Shown here: positions 27,552 to 35,864 of the stretch, one piece after another | How the letters are laid out: each line of letters starts with the position of its first letter | How positions within the stretch are numbered: the first letter of the stretch is position 1 | Origin: Nocardioides cremeus | GTDB taxonomy: Bacteria > Actinomycetota > Actinomycetes > Propionibacteriales > Nocardioidaceae | Assembly (NCBI RefSeq): GCF_030518195.1 | Contig: NZ_JAULSC010000026.1 | Coordinates: 1 to 40,298, forward strand | Direction: 5' to 3' | Length of the DNA stretch: 40,298 nucleotides | Program-made: the position numbers and the translations under genes | Notes under the pieces: model-generated | What the model saw: only the letters and a program-made list of their open reading frames with translations | The model's database searches: none | Told to the model about the DNA's origin: nothing

Positions 27552-28705
27552 GGGCGGTCGACTGCTCCGGCGGGCGCCTCGAGGTCGTCGACCTGCCCGA
27601 CCCGCGACCGGGGCGCGGCCAGCTGGTGCTCGAGGTACGACGCTGCGGCATCTGCGGCTCCGACCTGCACGCCAAGGACCACGGCGACGCGCTCGCCGAG
27701 GTGATGGACGAGCTGGGCTACGCGCACTCGATCCGCCGCGACAACCACGTGGTGCCGGGCCACGAGATCGTCGGCGAGGTCGTCGAGCGCGGCCGCGGCG
27801 CCGGGCGCGGGCTGCGCGAGGGCGACCTGGTGGTGCCGTTCCCGCTGGTGCGCGACAGCGCCGGCGTGCACCCCACGGGGCTCTCGCCGCGCGCCCCGGG
27901 CGGGTACGCCGAGCGGGTGCTCGTCGAGGGCGCGCTCAGCCTGAAGGTGCCCAACGGCCTCGACGCCCAGACCGCCGTGCTCACCGAGCCGATGGCGGTG
28001 GCGCTGCACGCGGTCAACCGCAGCGACGTGGGCCGCAAGGACGTCGCGGTCGTGCTGGGCTGCGGCCCGGTCGGTCTCGCCGTCATCCTCCAGCTCAAGG
28101 CCCGCGGGGTCCGCCGCGTCGTGGCCTCCGACTACTCCGCGGCGCGGCGCGAGCTGGCCCTGGCCTGCGGTGCCGACACGGTGGTCGACCCCGCCGAGGA
28201 GTCGCCGTACGACGCCGCTGCCGCGGCGGGGTGGATGCGCTCGGCGCCGCAGGTGCTCGACCACGCCCTCGACTCGATGCGGCGACTGCGCCGGCTGCCG
28301 GGCTGGGTGCACCTCTACCGCGCGGCCGACGCGCTCGGCGCCGCCGACATCACCGGCCCGGTGGTCTTCGAGTGCGTGGGCGTGCCGGGGATGATCGAGG
28401 GCGTCGTCAGCGCCGCTCCGATCGGCACCCGCGTGGTGGTGGTCGGGGTCTGCATGGGCGAGGACCGGCTGCGGCCAACGATGGCGATCAACAAGGAGAT
28501 CGACCTGCGCTTCGTGCTCGCCTACACCCCGCTCGAGCTGCGCGACGCCCTGCACCAGCTCGCCGAGGGCAAGATCGACGCGACGCCCATGGTCACCGGC
28601 ACGGTCGGCCTCGACGGGGTGGCGGCCGCCTTCGCCGCGCTGGGCGACCCCGAGCGGCACGCGAAGATCCTCATCGACCCCTCGAGCAGCGTCACCACGC
28701 CCTGA
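27548..28705 (+). CDS. Zinc-dependent medium-chain dehydrogenase
   Basis: The 385-residue MDR-superfamily oxidoreductase has zinc-site Cys in RRCGICGSDLHAKDHGD, VVPGHEIVGEVVERG, and a Rossmann fold GCGPVGLAVILQLKARG followed by VVASDYSAARREL, where the Asp suggests NAD+ preference. The four-Cys structural zinc loop of classical alcohol dehydrogenases is not visible. An extended loop near residue 55 (MDELGYAHSIRRDNHV) is unusual. It stands 47 bp before xylulokinase, which suggests polyol oxidation (for example xylitol or arabitol to xylulose), but that is inferred from position only. GTG 27548 has GAGGCGG upstream. Confidence 0.88.
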   Translation: MRAVDCSGGRLEVVDLPDPRPGRGQLVLEVRRCGICGSDLHAKDHGDALAEVMDELGYAHSIRRDNHVVPGHEIVGEVVERGRGAGRGLREGDLVVPFPLVRDSAGVHPTGLSPRAPGGYAERVLVEGALSLKVPNGLDAQTAVLTEPMAVALHAVNRSDVGRKDVAVVLGCGPVGLAVILQLKARGVRRVVASDYSAARRELALACGADTVVDPAEESPYDAAAAAGWMRSAPQVLDHALDSMRRLRRLPGWVHLYRAADALGAADITGPVVFECVGVPGMIEGVVSAAPIGTRVVVVGVCMGEDRLRPTMAINKEIDLRFVLAYTPLELRDALHQLAEGKIDATPMVTGTVGLDGVAAAFAALGDPERHAKILIDPSSSVTTP

Positions 28706-28752
28706 GCGACCACCCTTGAGCCCGGGGGCCGCGGTGCACTAGACCGGCACCC

Positions 28753-30147
28753 ATGACCCTCGTGCTCGGCATCGACTCCTCGACCCAGTCGACCAAGGCG
28801 GTGCTGGTCGACGCCGCCGACGGCACCGTCGTCGAGCAGCGCTCGGCGCCGCACCCCCAGGGCACCGAGGTCGACCCGCGGGGCTGGACCGAGGCGCTGG
28901 CGCAGGCGGCCGGCCCGCTGCTGCCCCGCGCGAGCGCCGTCGCCGTGGCGGGCCAGCAGCACGGGATGGTGGCGCTCGACGAGCATGGCGACCCGGTGCG
29001 CCCCGCCCTGCTGTGGAACGACACCCGCTCCGCGGCCGGTGCGCGGCAGCTGGTCGAGGAGTGGGGCGGCCCAGAGGCCTGCGCCGAGCTCGTCGGCAGC
29101 GTGCTGGTGGCCTCGTTCACCGTCACCAAGCTGCGCTGGCTGCGCGACCACGAGCCGGAGTCCGCGCGGCGCACGCACCGGGTGCTGCTGCCCCACGACC
29201 ACCTCTCCCAGCACCTGGCCGCGCCGGGCACCCCCGCCTTCACCGACCGCGGCGACGCCTCCGGCACCGGCTATTTCTCGACCGTCGACGACCGCTGGCG
29301 CCCCGACCTGGCGGCCGCCGCGCTGGGCCGCGAGGTGGCCCTGCCCCGCATCGCCGGCCCCGGCGAGGCGGCCGCCGAGACCAGAGCGGGCCAGGTGCTG
29401 GGCGCCGGCACGGGCGACAACATGGCGGCGGCGCTGGCACTCGACCTGCAGCCCGGTGACGTGCTGCTCTCGGTGGGCACCTCGGGGGTGGCCTCCGAGC
29501 GCGTGGGCGAGCCGGTGCTCGACGGGTCGGGTCTGGTCACCGGCTTCGCCGACGCCACCGGGGGCTTCCTGCCGCTCGCGGTCACCCTCAACGCCGCCCG
29601 TGTCCTCGACCTCCAGGCACGGCTGCTGGGCGTCGACCACGACGAGCTCGCCGCCCTGGCGCTCCCGGCCCCGCCGGGCTCCCACGGCACCACCCTGCTC
29701 CCCTACTACGGCGGCGAGCGCACCCCCGACCGCCCGCACGCGGTCGGCACCTGGACCGGCCTGACCACCACCACCGACCGGGCCGACCTCGCCCGGGCCG
29801 CGTTCGAGGCGCTGGCCTGCAGCCTCGCCGACACCGTCGACGCCCTGACCGCCCGCACCGGCAGCCGCGGCGGCGCCCCGGGCCGCCTCCTGCTGGTCGG
29901 GGGCGCGACCCGCAGCCCGGCGCTGCAGCAGGTGCTGCCCGCGGTGCTCGGGCGCGAGGTCGAGCTGCCCGAGCCGGGCGAGTACGTCGCCCTGGGCGCC
30001 GCCCGGCAGGCCGCCTGGGCGCTCGCGGGGACGCCCGACCCGCCCGCCTGGCCGGCCACCGGCACGAGCACGCTGAGCGCCGAGCCGACGCCGCAGGTGC
30101 GCGAGCCCTACGCACGGCTGCGCGAGCGCACCGCCGACTGGTCCTGA
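28753..30147 (+). CDS. xylB: Xylulokinase, FGGY family
   Basis: This 464-residue FGGY kinase phosphorylates xylulose to xylulose 5-phosphate, feeding the pentose phosphate pathway. Motifs are the N-terminal phosphate loop GIDSSTQSTKAVLVD, AVAGQQHGMVALD, LLWNDTRS, TKLRWLRDHEP, DRGDASGTGYFS, the second phosphate loop LLSVGTSGVASE and the C-terminal adenosine motif LLLVGGATRSPALQQVLPAVLG. The QQHGMV and WNDTR signatures favour xylulokinase over glycerol or gluconate kinase. It is 47 bp downstream of the dehydrogenase, probably in one transcript. The isomerase and a sugar transporter are not in the window. Confidence 0.93.
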   Translation: MTLVLGIDSSTQSTKAVLVDAADGTVVEQRSAPHPQGTEVDPRGWTEALAQAAGPLLPRASAVAVAGQQHGMVALDEHGDPVRPALLWNDTRSAAGARQLVEEWGGPEACAELVGSVLVASFTVTKLRWLRDHEPESARRTHRVLLPHDHLSQHLAAPGTPAFTDRGDASGTGYFSTVDDRWRPDLAAAALGREVALPRIAGPGEAAAETRAGQVLGAGTGDNMAAALALDLQPGDVLLSVGTSGVASERVGEPVLDGSGLVTGFADATGGFLPLAVTLNAARVLDLQARLLGVDHDELAALALPAPPGSHGTTLLPYYGGERTPDRPHAVGTWTGLTTTTDRADLARAAFEALACSLADTVDALTARTGSRGGAPGRLLLVGGATRSPALQQVLPAVLGREVELPEPGEYVALGAARQAAWALAGTPDPPAWPATGTSTLSAEPTPQVREPYARLRERTADWS

Positions 30148-30198
30148 CCCTCACAGGGCCCCCCGGCCACCCCGGCCGCCCCGGCCTCGCCTGGACCG

Positions 30199-30217
30199 GG
30201 CAGTTAGGCTCACCTAA
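30199..30217 (+). promoter_or_regulatory. IdeR/DtxR-type iron box before the siderophore-interacting protein
   Basis: The segment GGCAGTTAGGCTCACCTAA contains TTAGGCTCACCTAA, which matches positions 6-19 of the IdeR consensus with one mismatch and is an inverted repeat TTAGG-N4-CCTAA; the outer left part is degenerate. It ends 30 bp before the ATG of the siderophore-interacting protein, where metal-loaded IdeR/DmdR would repress it. Confidence 0.75.
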
Positions 30218-30247
30218 GAACGGAATCGATCGAGAGGGGCAGAGCCC

Positions 30248-31042
30248 ATGCACGGCGAGGTCCAGAGCACCGAGCAGATCTCCCCCACGATGGTCCGCGT
30301 CGTCCTCGGCGGCAGCGGGCTCGACGGGCTGGAGATGCCCGACTGCACCGACAGCTACATCAACGCCGCCATCCCGCCCGCGGGTGCGACGTACGGGCCG
30401 GTCTTCGACCCGCGGGAGGTCCGCGACACCCACCCGGAGGAGCAGTGGCCGCTGCGCCGGCGCTACAGCGTGCGCCGCTGGGACGCCGAGCGGCGCGAGA
30501 TGACGCTCGACTTCGTGGTGCACGGCGACGCCGGGCACGGCGGCCCGTGGGCCGACGGTGCCGAGGCCGGCGACGTGCTGGTCTTCAACGGCCCCGCGGG
30601 TGACTACCGGCCCAGCCGCGACGCCGACTGGCACCTGCTGGTGGGCGACGAGGCGGCGCTGCCGGCGATCGCGGCGTCGCTGGAGGTGCTGCGCCCCACC
30701 GACCACGCCGTGGTCCGGCTGGTCGTCGACGGGCCCGAGCACGAGATCGCCCTCGAGAGCCCCGCGCGGCTCGACCTGCAGTGGGTGCACCGCAGCGCCG
30801 CGTCGCCGCGTCCCCTGGTCGGCGCCGTCGAGGGGGCCGAGCTGCCGGAGGGGCGCGTGCACGCCTTCGTGCACGGCGAGGCCGAGGAGATCCGCCAGAT
30901 CCGCGCCCACCTGCTGCGCGACCGGGGCGTCGCCAAGGCCGACCTGTCCTGCTCGCCCTACTGGCGGCGCGGGATGGACGACGAGCAGTGGCGCTCGGTG
31001 AAGAAGCAGTTCGTGATCGCCATGGAGGGCGACACGGCCTGA
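30248..31042 (+). CDS. Siderophore-interacting protein (ferric-siderophore reductase)
   Basis: SIP-family flavoproteins reduce ferric siderophores in the cytoplasm to release Fe2+. The 264-residue protein has an FAD-binding barrel with the RRRYSVRRWD motif (RxYS), HGDAGHGGPWADGAEAGD, GPAGDYRP, then a second domain with WHLLVGDEAALPAIAASLE and the family C-terminus ADLSCSPYWRRGMDDEQW. ATG 30248 has GAGAGGGG upstream. The iron box at 30199-30217 predicts expression under iron starvation. It may pair with the iron-boxed gene at 1786-4407 and the ABC importer at the left edge in one iron regulon; siderophore synthesis genes are not in the window. Confidence 0.95.
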   Translation: MHGEVQSTEQISPTMVRVVLGGSGLDGLEMPDCTDSYINAAIPPAGATYGPVFDPREVRDTHPEEQWPLRRRYSVRRWDAERREMTLDFVVHGDAGHGGPWADGAEAGDVLVFNGPAGDYRPSRDADWHLLVGDEAALPAIAASLEVLRPTDHAVVRLVVDGPEHEIALESPARLDLQWVHRSAASPRPLVGAVEGAELPEGRVHAFVHGEAEEIRQIRAHLLRDRGVAKADLSCSPYWRRGMDDEQWRSVKKQFVIAMEGDTA

Positions 31043-31046
31043 GCCG

Positions 31047-31065
31047 CCCCACCGGAAGGGTGGGG
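31047..31065 (+). terminator. Stem-loop after the siderophore-interacting protein
   Basis: CCCCACC (31047-31053) pairs perfectly with GGTGGGG (31059-31065) around a 5-nt loop, 4 bp after the stop codon. The poly-T tract is missing, as is common for high-GC actinobacterial terminators. Confidence 0.5.
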
Positions 31066-31097
31066 TCCGTCGCCGCCGGGAGGGGTACCCAGGAAGC

Positions 31098-31253
31098 ATG
31101 GCCGACGACGAGCAGAGGGACCTGCCCAGCACCAACCACCCGCTGCACGGTGAGCCGCGCCGGCTCGGCGGGGCCGCGCTGGCCGTGATCGCGCTGGTGC
31201 TGCTGGTGGCCGGGATCGTGGCCCTGCTGACCTGGCTGCGCTACAACACCTGA
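31098..31253 (+). CDS. Small single-pass membrane protein
   Basis: A 51-residue protein: a polar N-terminus (MADDEQRDLPSTNHPLHGEP) followed by one strongly hydrophobic helix (LAVIALVLLVAGIVALLTWL) and a short RYNT tail. AGGA lies 5 nt before the ATG. I do not recognise a family. It is separated from the siderophore gene by a likely terminator and converges with the thiolase gene 14 bp downstream. Such tiny membrane proteins are common in actinobacteria and often modulate larger membrane complexes; nothing specific can be said. Confidence 0.65.
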   Translation: MADDEQRDLPSTNHPLHGEPRRLGGAALAVIALVLLVAGIVALLTWLRYNT

Positions 31254-31267
31254 GCCTCGCCCGCGCC

Positions 31268-32476
<1,209 letters not shown>

Positions 32477-32486
32477 GACGCCGAGG

Positions 32487-33485
32487 CTAGCCGGGCCGGT
32501 CCTCGCTGAGGACGGGCCCGACGACCTCGAGCGCGGACTCGGCCACCGGGACACCGCACAGCTGCGCCACCCGCAGCACCAGGTCGGCGATCTCCTGCGG
32601 CCCGACGCCGTGCGCCCGGGCGGCCCGGACCTCCTCGGCCAGCGTCTCGTGGTCGCCGCTCGCGACCAGGGCCGCGAGCGAGACCAGGGCCAGCGCGCGC
32701 TGGTCGAGGTGGTCGCCGTGGTCGTCGGGCGTCGCCTCCTGCGCCGCTCCCCCGCTGGTGCCGACGAGCGCCCCCAGCTCCCGGGCGAGGTCGTCGAGGG
32801 TGGTGTCCGGCGGGCCGAGCGCGTGCTCGCGCAGCAGCCGGGCGAGCCCGGTGGGATCCGCGAGCAGCCCCGGCGGGCCGACGGCCGCGTCGTGCTCCAC
32901 GAGGCGTCCGTCACCGACCCCCTGGGCGACCTCGCGCAACGACTCCAGAGCGGCCGCGTCGGTGCCCGGGGCGGCCACGACCAGGACCGGCGCGGCGATC
33001 CGGCCCAGGCGGCGGCGTACGTCGAAGCCTGCGAGCGCGTCGACCACGGCGGCGTACCCCTCGGCGTCGTGGTCGTCCTGCTCGGCGCCCGCCACGAGCG
33101 AGTCCGCCGTCGCCCCGGCGCCCAGCAGCACCGCCGACTCGACGCGTCCGGGGGCGTCGAGGAGCAGCTGCAGCCCGACGGCCGCACCCGCGCCGACCCC
33201 GGCGTAGTGGAAGGTCGGCGGCTGCAGCCCGCCACCCATCAGGTCGACCATCTCCAGCACGCCGGCGGCGAGCCCCGCCAGCGTGAACGGCTCCTCGACC
33301 GGGGTCCGGTTGTGGCCGTGACCGGGCAGGTCCCAGCCGACGACCTGGAAGTGCTCGGCCAGGTGGTCGGCCGCGGCGCCCCACACCTGCTGGGCGGTGC
33401 TGCCCAGCGCGGGCCCGAGCAGCAGCAGCGGCTGGTCGGGGCGCCCACCCAGGCGGACGGCGGTGACGGGGGCGCGCGGGCTCAT
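32487..33485 (-). CDS. PcaD/PcaC-like fusion with degenerate hydrolase domain
   Basis: The 332-residue protein looks like PcaL-type fusions: an alpha/beta hydrolase (residues 1-225, PLLLLGPALGSTAQQVWG, VVGWDLPGHGHN) joined to a carboxymuconolactone decarboxylase domain (RALALVSLAALVASGD, GVGPQEIADLVLRVAQLCGVPVAE). In intact enzymes these turn 4-carboxymuconolactone into 3-oxoadipate. Here the nucleophile elbow reads YAGVGAGAA instead of GxSxG, and no His is seen where the catalytic one should be (HDAAVGPPGLLADP), so the lactonase half is probably inactive. ATG 33485 was chosen. It forms a likely operon with the PcaF-like thiolase. It might be a decarboxylase only, a scaffold, or have a new role. 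Confidence 0.75.
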   Translation of the reverse strand: MSPRAPVTAVRLGGRPDQPLLLLGPALGSTAQQVWGAAADHLAEHFQVVGWDLPGHGHNRTPVEEPFTLAGLAAGVLEMVDLMGGGLQPPTFHYAGVGAGAAVGLQLLLDAPGRVESAVLLGAGATADSLVAGAEQDDHDAEGYAAVVDALAGFDVRRRLGRIAAPVLVVAAPGTDAAALESLREVAQGVGDGRLVEHDAAVGPPGLLADPTGLARLLREHALGPPDTTLDDLARELGALVGTSGGAAQEATPDDHGDHLDQRALALVSLAALVASGDHETLAEEVRAARAHGVGPQEIADLVLRVAQLCGVPVAESALEVVGPVLSEDRPG

Positions 33486-33541
33486 GGCCCCATCGTCCAC
33501 CACCGGGACGGGCGCCCGCCGCATGGTCGTGGGCGGTCGGT

Positions 33542-34087
33542 TCAGCAGGCCGACCAGAGTCCCCGCCCGGCGTCGCGGGCCTCGGCCTCGGCGGCGCGCA
33601 TCCGCTCGATGTGGCGGTCGTTGGGCTCGTAGAGCACCGCCTCGGCGTGCCCGGCCCGCACCATGGCCAGGTTCACCATGTCGCCGCCGGCGTCGTAGAC
33701 GTAGAGCAGCACGCGGTCGAAGGGGTCGAGGATCTCCTCCTCGGCCTCCACGCTGACGCTGGTGCCGGGCGGCACGAGGTCGGCCAGCGCCGCGGACGCC
33801 TCGGGCCCCCAGCACTCGACCGGGCTGCCGGGCGCCACGGTCTCGGGGGTGTCGATCTGCAGCAGGCGTACGGCGGTGCCGTCGGCGCCGCCGGGCCCCA
33901 GCAGGTCGCCGTCGCCGCGCAGGTAGAGGGTGTCGCCGTCGACGATGCGCACGACCTCCCCCACCTCACGCTCGTCCGCGCCGTCGCGGGGCGCGTCGAC
34001 CACCGAGCCCGCACCCAGCCCGCCCTCGGTGCAGCCGCCGAGCAGCACCACCGCGAGCCCGGTCGCGGGCACCCACCTGAGGTCCAC
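33542..34087 (-). CDS. Thermonuclease-like lipoprotein (SNase domain)
   Basis: The product (about 181 residues) starts with a lipoprotein signal (hydrophobic ATGLAVVLL, then GGC as lipobox), a short Gly/Asp-rich linker, and a staphylococcal-nuclease domain: VVRIVDGDTLYLRGDG, VRLLQIDTPETV, DPFDRVLLYVYDAGGDMVNLAMVRAGHAEAVL, and EAEARDAGRGLWSAC at the end. The Asp and Arg/Glu active-site positions appear present, so it may hydrolyse nucleic acids at the outer membrane face of the cell. GTG 34087 gives the best signal peptide; GTG 34111 is an alternative. It is transcribed apart from the PcaDC-like gene by about 56 bp. Confidence 0.85.
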   Translation of the reverse strand: MDLRWVPATGLAVVLLGGCTEGGLGAGSVVDAPRDGADEREVGEVVRIVDGDTLYLRGDGDLLGPGGADGTAVRLLQIDTPETVAPGSPVECWGPEASAALADLVPPGTSVSVEAEEEILDPFDRVLLYVYDAGGDMVNLAMVRAGHAEAVLYEPNDRHIERMRAAEAEARDAGRGLWSAC

Positions 34088-34171
34088 GGCGTACAGCCTG
34101 GCAGTGGGCACCGACAGCAGCCGACACCGGCGGGTGGGGGCGGGTGCGGGGGGCGCTGGTGGAATGGGGGC

Positions 34172-34783
34172 ATGGTCTTCTACGAGCCCGCGGCCCGCGA
34201 CCGGGACCTGCTGCCCCACGACCCGTTCAAGGCGATCGTGGCGCCGCGCCCGATCGGGTGGATCAGCACCCGCACGGCCGACGGCACCACCAACCTGGCG
34301 CCGTACAGCTTCTTCAACGCCGTGGGCGACCGGCCGCCGATGGTGATGTTCTCGAGCGTGGGGATGAAGGACACCGCCAGCCTCGCGCTGGAGTCGGGCG
34401 AGTTCTGCTGGAACCTGGTCTCGCGCGACCTGGCCGAGCTGATGAACGCCACGTCGCGCTCGCTGCCCCGCGGTGACGACGAGGCCGCGGCGACCGGTCT
34501 CGAGCTCGAGCCCGGGCGCGTGACCGGCGCCCCGCGGGTGGTCGCCAGCCACGCCTCGCTCGAGTGCGTCGTCGTGCACTCCACGCAGCTGCGCGACCGG
34601 CACGGCGCCGAGACCGACCACTGGCTGGTGGTGGGCGAGGTCGTGGGCGTGCACCTCGACGAGGCGCTGCTGACCCCTGACGGCCGCTTCGACACCCTGG
34701 CCGCCCAGCCGGTGATGCGCGCGGGCTACGCCGACGAGTACCTGGTGGCCGACACGATGCTGCGGATGACCCGCCCGGCCTGA
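34172..34783 (+). CDS. Flavin reductase-like FMN-binding protein
   Basis: This 203-residue protein has the flavin-reductase-like split barrel: PFKAIVAPRPIGWISTRTADGTTNLAPYSFFNAV is recognisable in its pieces APRPIGWIST and NLAPYSFFNAV, then PPMVMFSSVGMKDTA and GEFCWNLVSRDLAELMNATS. Members bind FMN and either reduce flavin for partner monooxygenases or act as oxidoreductases. No monooxygenase is adjacent. ATG 34172 has GGTGGA upstream. It diverges from the nuclease gene and converges with nrdB. Confidence 0.88.
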   Translation: MVFYEPAARDRDLLPHDPFKAIVAPRPIGWISTRTADGTTNLAPYSFFNAVGDRPPMVMFSSVGMKDTASLALESGEFCWNLVSRDLAELMNATSRSLPRGDDEAAATGLELEPGRVTGAPRVVASHASLECVVVHSTQLRDRHGAETDHWLVVGEVVGVHLDEALLTPDGRFDTLAAQPVMRAGYADEYLVADTMLRMTRPA

Positions 34784-34817
34784 TTGACGTACGCCGCGGC
34801 CGGGCGGGCCTCCCGGG

Positions 34818-35864
34818 CTAGAACTCCTCGTCGAAGCCGACCGAGCCGGAGACGCCGACCTGGTAGGCCGAGACCCGGCGCTCGAAGAAGTTGGACAGCT
34901 CCTGGACGTCCTGCAGCTCCATGAACGCCAACGGGTTGGCCGAGCCGTGGATCACCGGCAGGCCCAGCCGCTGCATCCGCCGGTCGGCCACGTGCTCGAG
35001 GTAGCTGCGCATGTCGTCGATGGAGAGCCCGGCGACGCCCTGGCCGAGCAGGTCGGCGGCGAACTGGGTCTCGGCCTCGACGCCCTCGACCAGCATCTGG
35101 CGCACCTGCTCGGCGAGCTCGTCGTCGAAGAGCTCGGGCTCCTCCTCGCGCACCACGTCGACCACGTCGAAGGCGAAGGCCATGTGCATCGACTCGTCGC
35201 GAAAGACCCAGTTGGTGCCCGACGCCAGCCCGTTGAGCAGGCCCCGGCTGCGCAGGAAGTAGACGTAGGCGAAGGCGCCGTAGAAGAACAACCCCTCGAT
35301 GACCGCGGCGAAGCAGATCAGGTTGAGCAGGAACGCGCGCCGGTCGTCGCGGCTGCCCAGCTCGTCGAGGTCGAAGACCGAGTCGATCCACCGGAAGCAG
35401 AAGTCGGCCTTGTGCTTGATCGAGGGGATGTTGTCGACGGCCGCGAACGCCTCGTGGCGCTCGGTCTCGTCGGGCACGTAGGTGTCGAGCAGGGTCAGGT
35501 AGAACTGCACGTGCACCGCCTCCTCGAAGAGCTGCCGGCTCAGGTAGAGCCGGCCCTCCGGGGAGTTGATGTGCTGGTAGAGGTTGAGCACCAGGTTGTT
35601 GGCCACGATCGTGTCGCCGGTGGCGAAGAACGCCACCAGCCGCGAGACCAGGTGCCGCTCGGCGGCGCTGAGCTTCTGCAGGTCCTTGAGGTCGGAGTGC
35701 AGGTCGACCTCCTCGACGGTCCAGGTGTTCTTGATGGCGTCGCGGTAGCGCTCGTAGAAGTGCGGGTAGCGCATCGGGCGCAGGGTCAGGTTCATGCCCG
35801 GGTCGAGCAGCATCCGGGGGGTCTCGGTGCCGGTCCGGGGGGTGGTCTGGTCGGTGGTGGTCAT
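34818..35864 (-). CDS. nrdB: Ribonucleotide reductase class Ia beta subunit
   Basis: NrdB carries the di-iron tyrosyl-radical centre that starts ribonucleotide reduction in NrdA. In this 348-residue protein the ligands are D84 (FATGDTIVANN), E115, H118 and radical Y122 (FEEAVHVQFY), E190 (VIEGLFFYG) and E224/H227 (RDESMHM), so the numbering at the first cluster equals that of E. coli NrdB. The C-terminus ends in Phe (VGFDEEF), the tail that docks to the alpha subunit. ATG 35864 overlaps the nrdA stop (ATGA). The absence of nrdI and nrdH argues against the class Ib NrdF type. Confidence 0.95.
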   Translation of the reverse strand: MTTTDQTTPRTGTETPRMLLDPGMNLTLRPMRYPHFYERYRDAIKNTWTVEEVDLHSDLKDLQKLSAAERHLVSRLVAFFATGDTIVANNLVLNLYQHINSPEGRLYLSRQLFEEAVHVQFYLTLLDTYVPDETERHEAFAAVDNIPSIKHKADFCFRWIDSVFDLDELGSRDDRRAFLLNLICFAAVIEGLFFYGAFAYVYFLRSRGLLNGLASGTNWVFRDESMHMAFAFDVVDVVREEEPELFDDELAEQVRQMLVEGVEAETQFAADLLGQGVAGLSIDDMRSYLEHVADRRMQRLGLPVIHGSANPLAFMELQDVQELSNFFERRVSAYQVGVSGSVGFDEEF

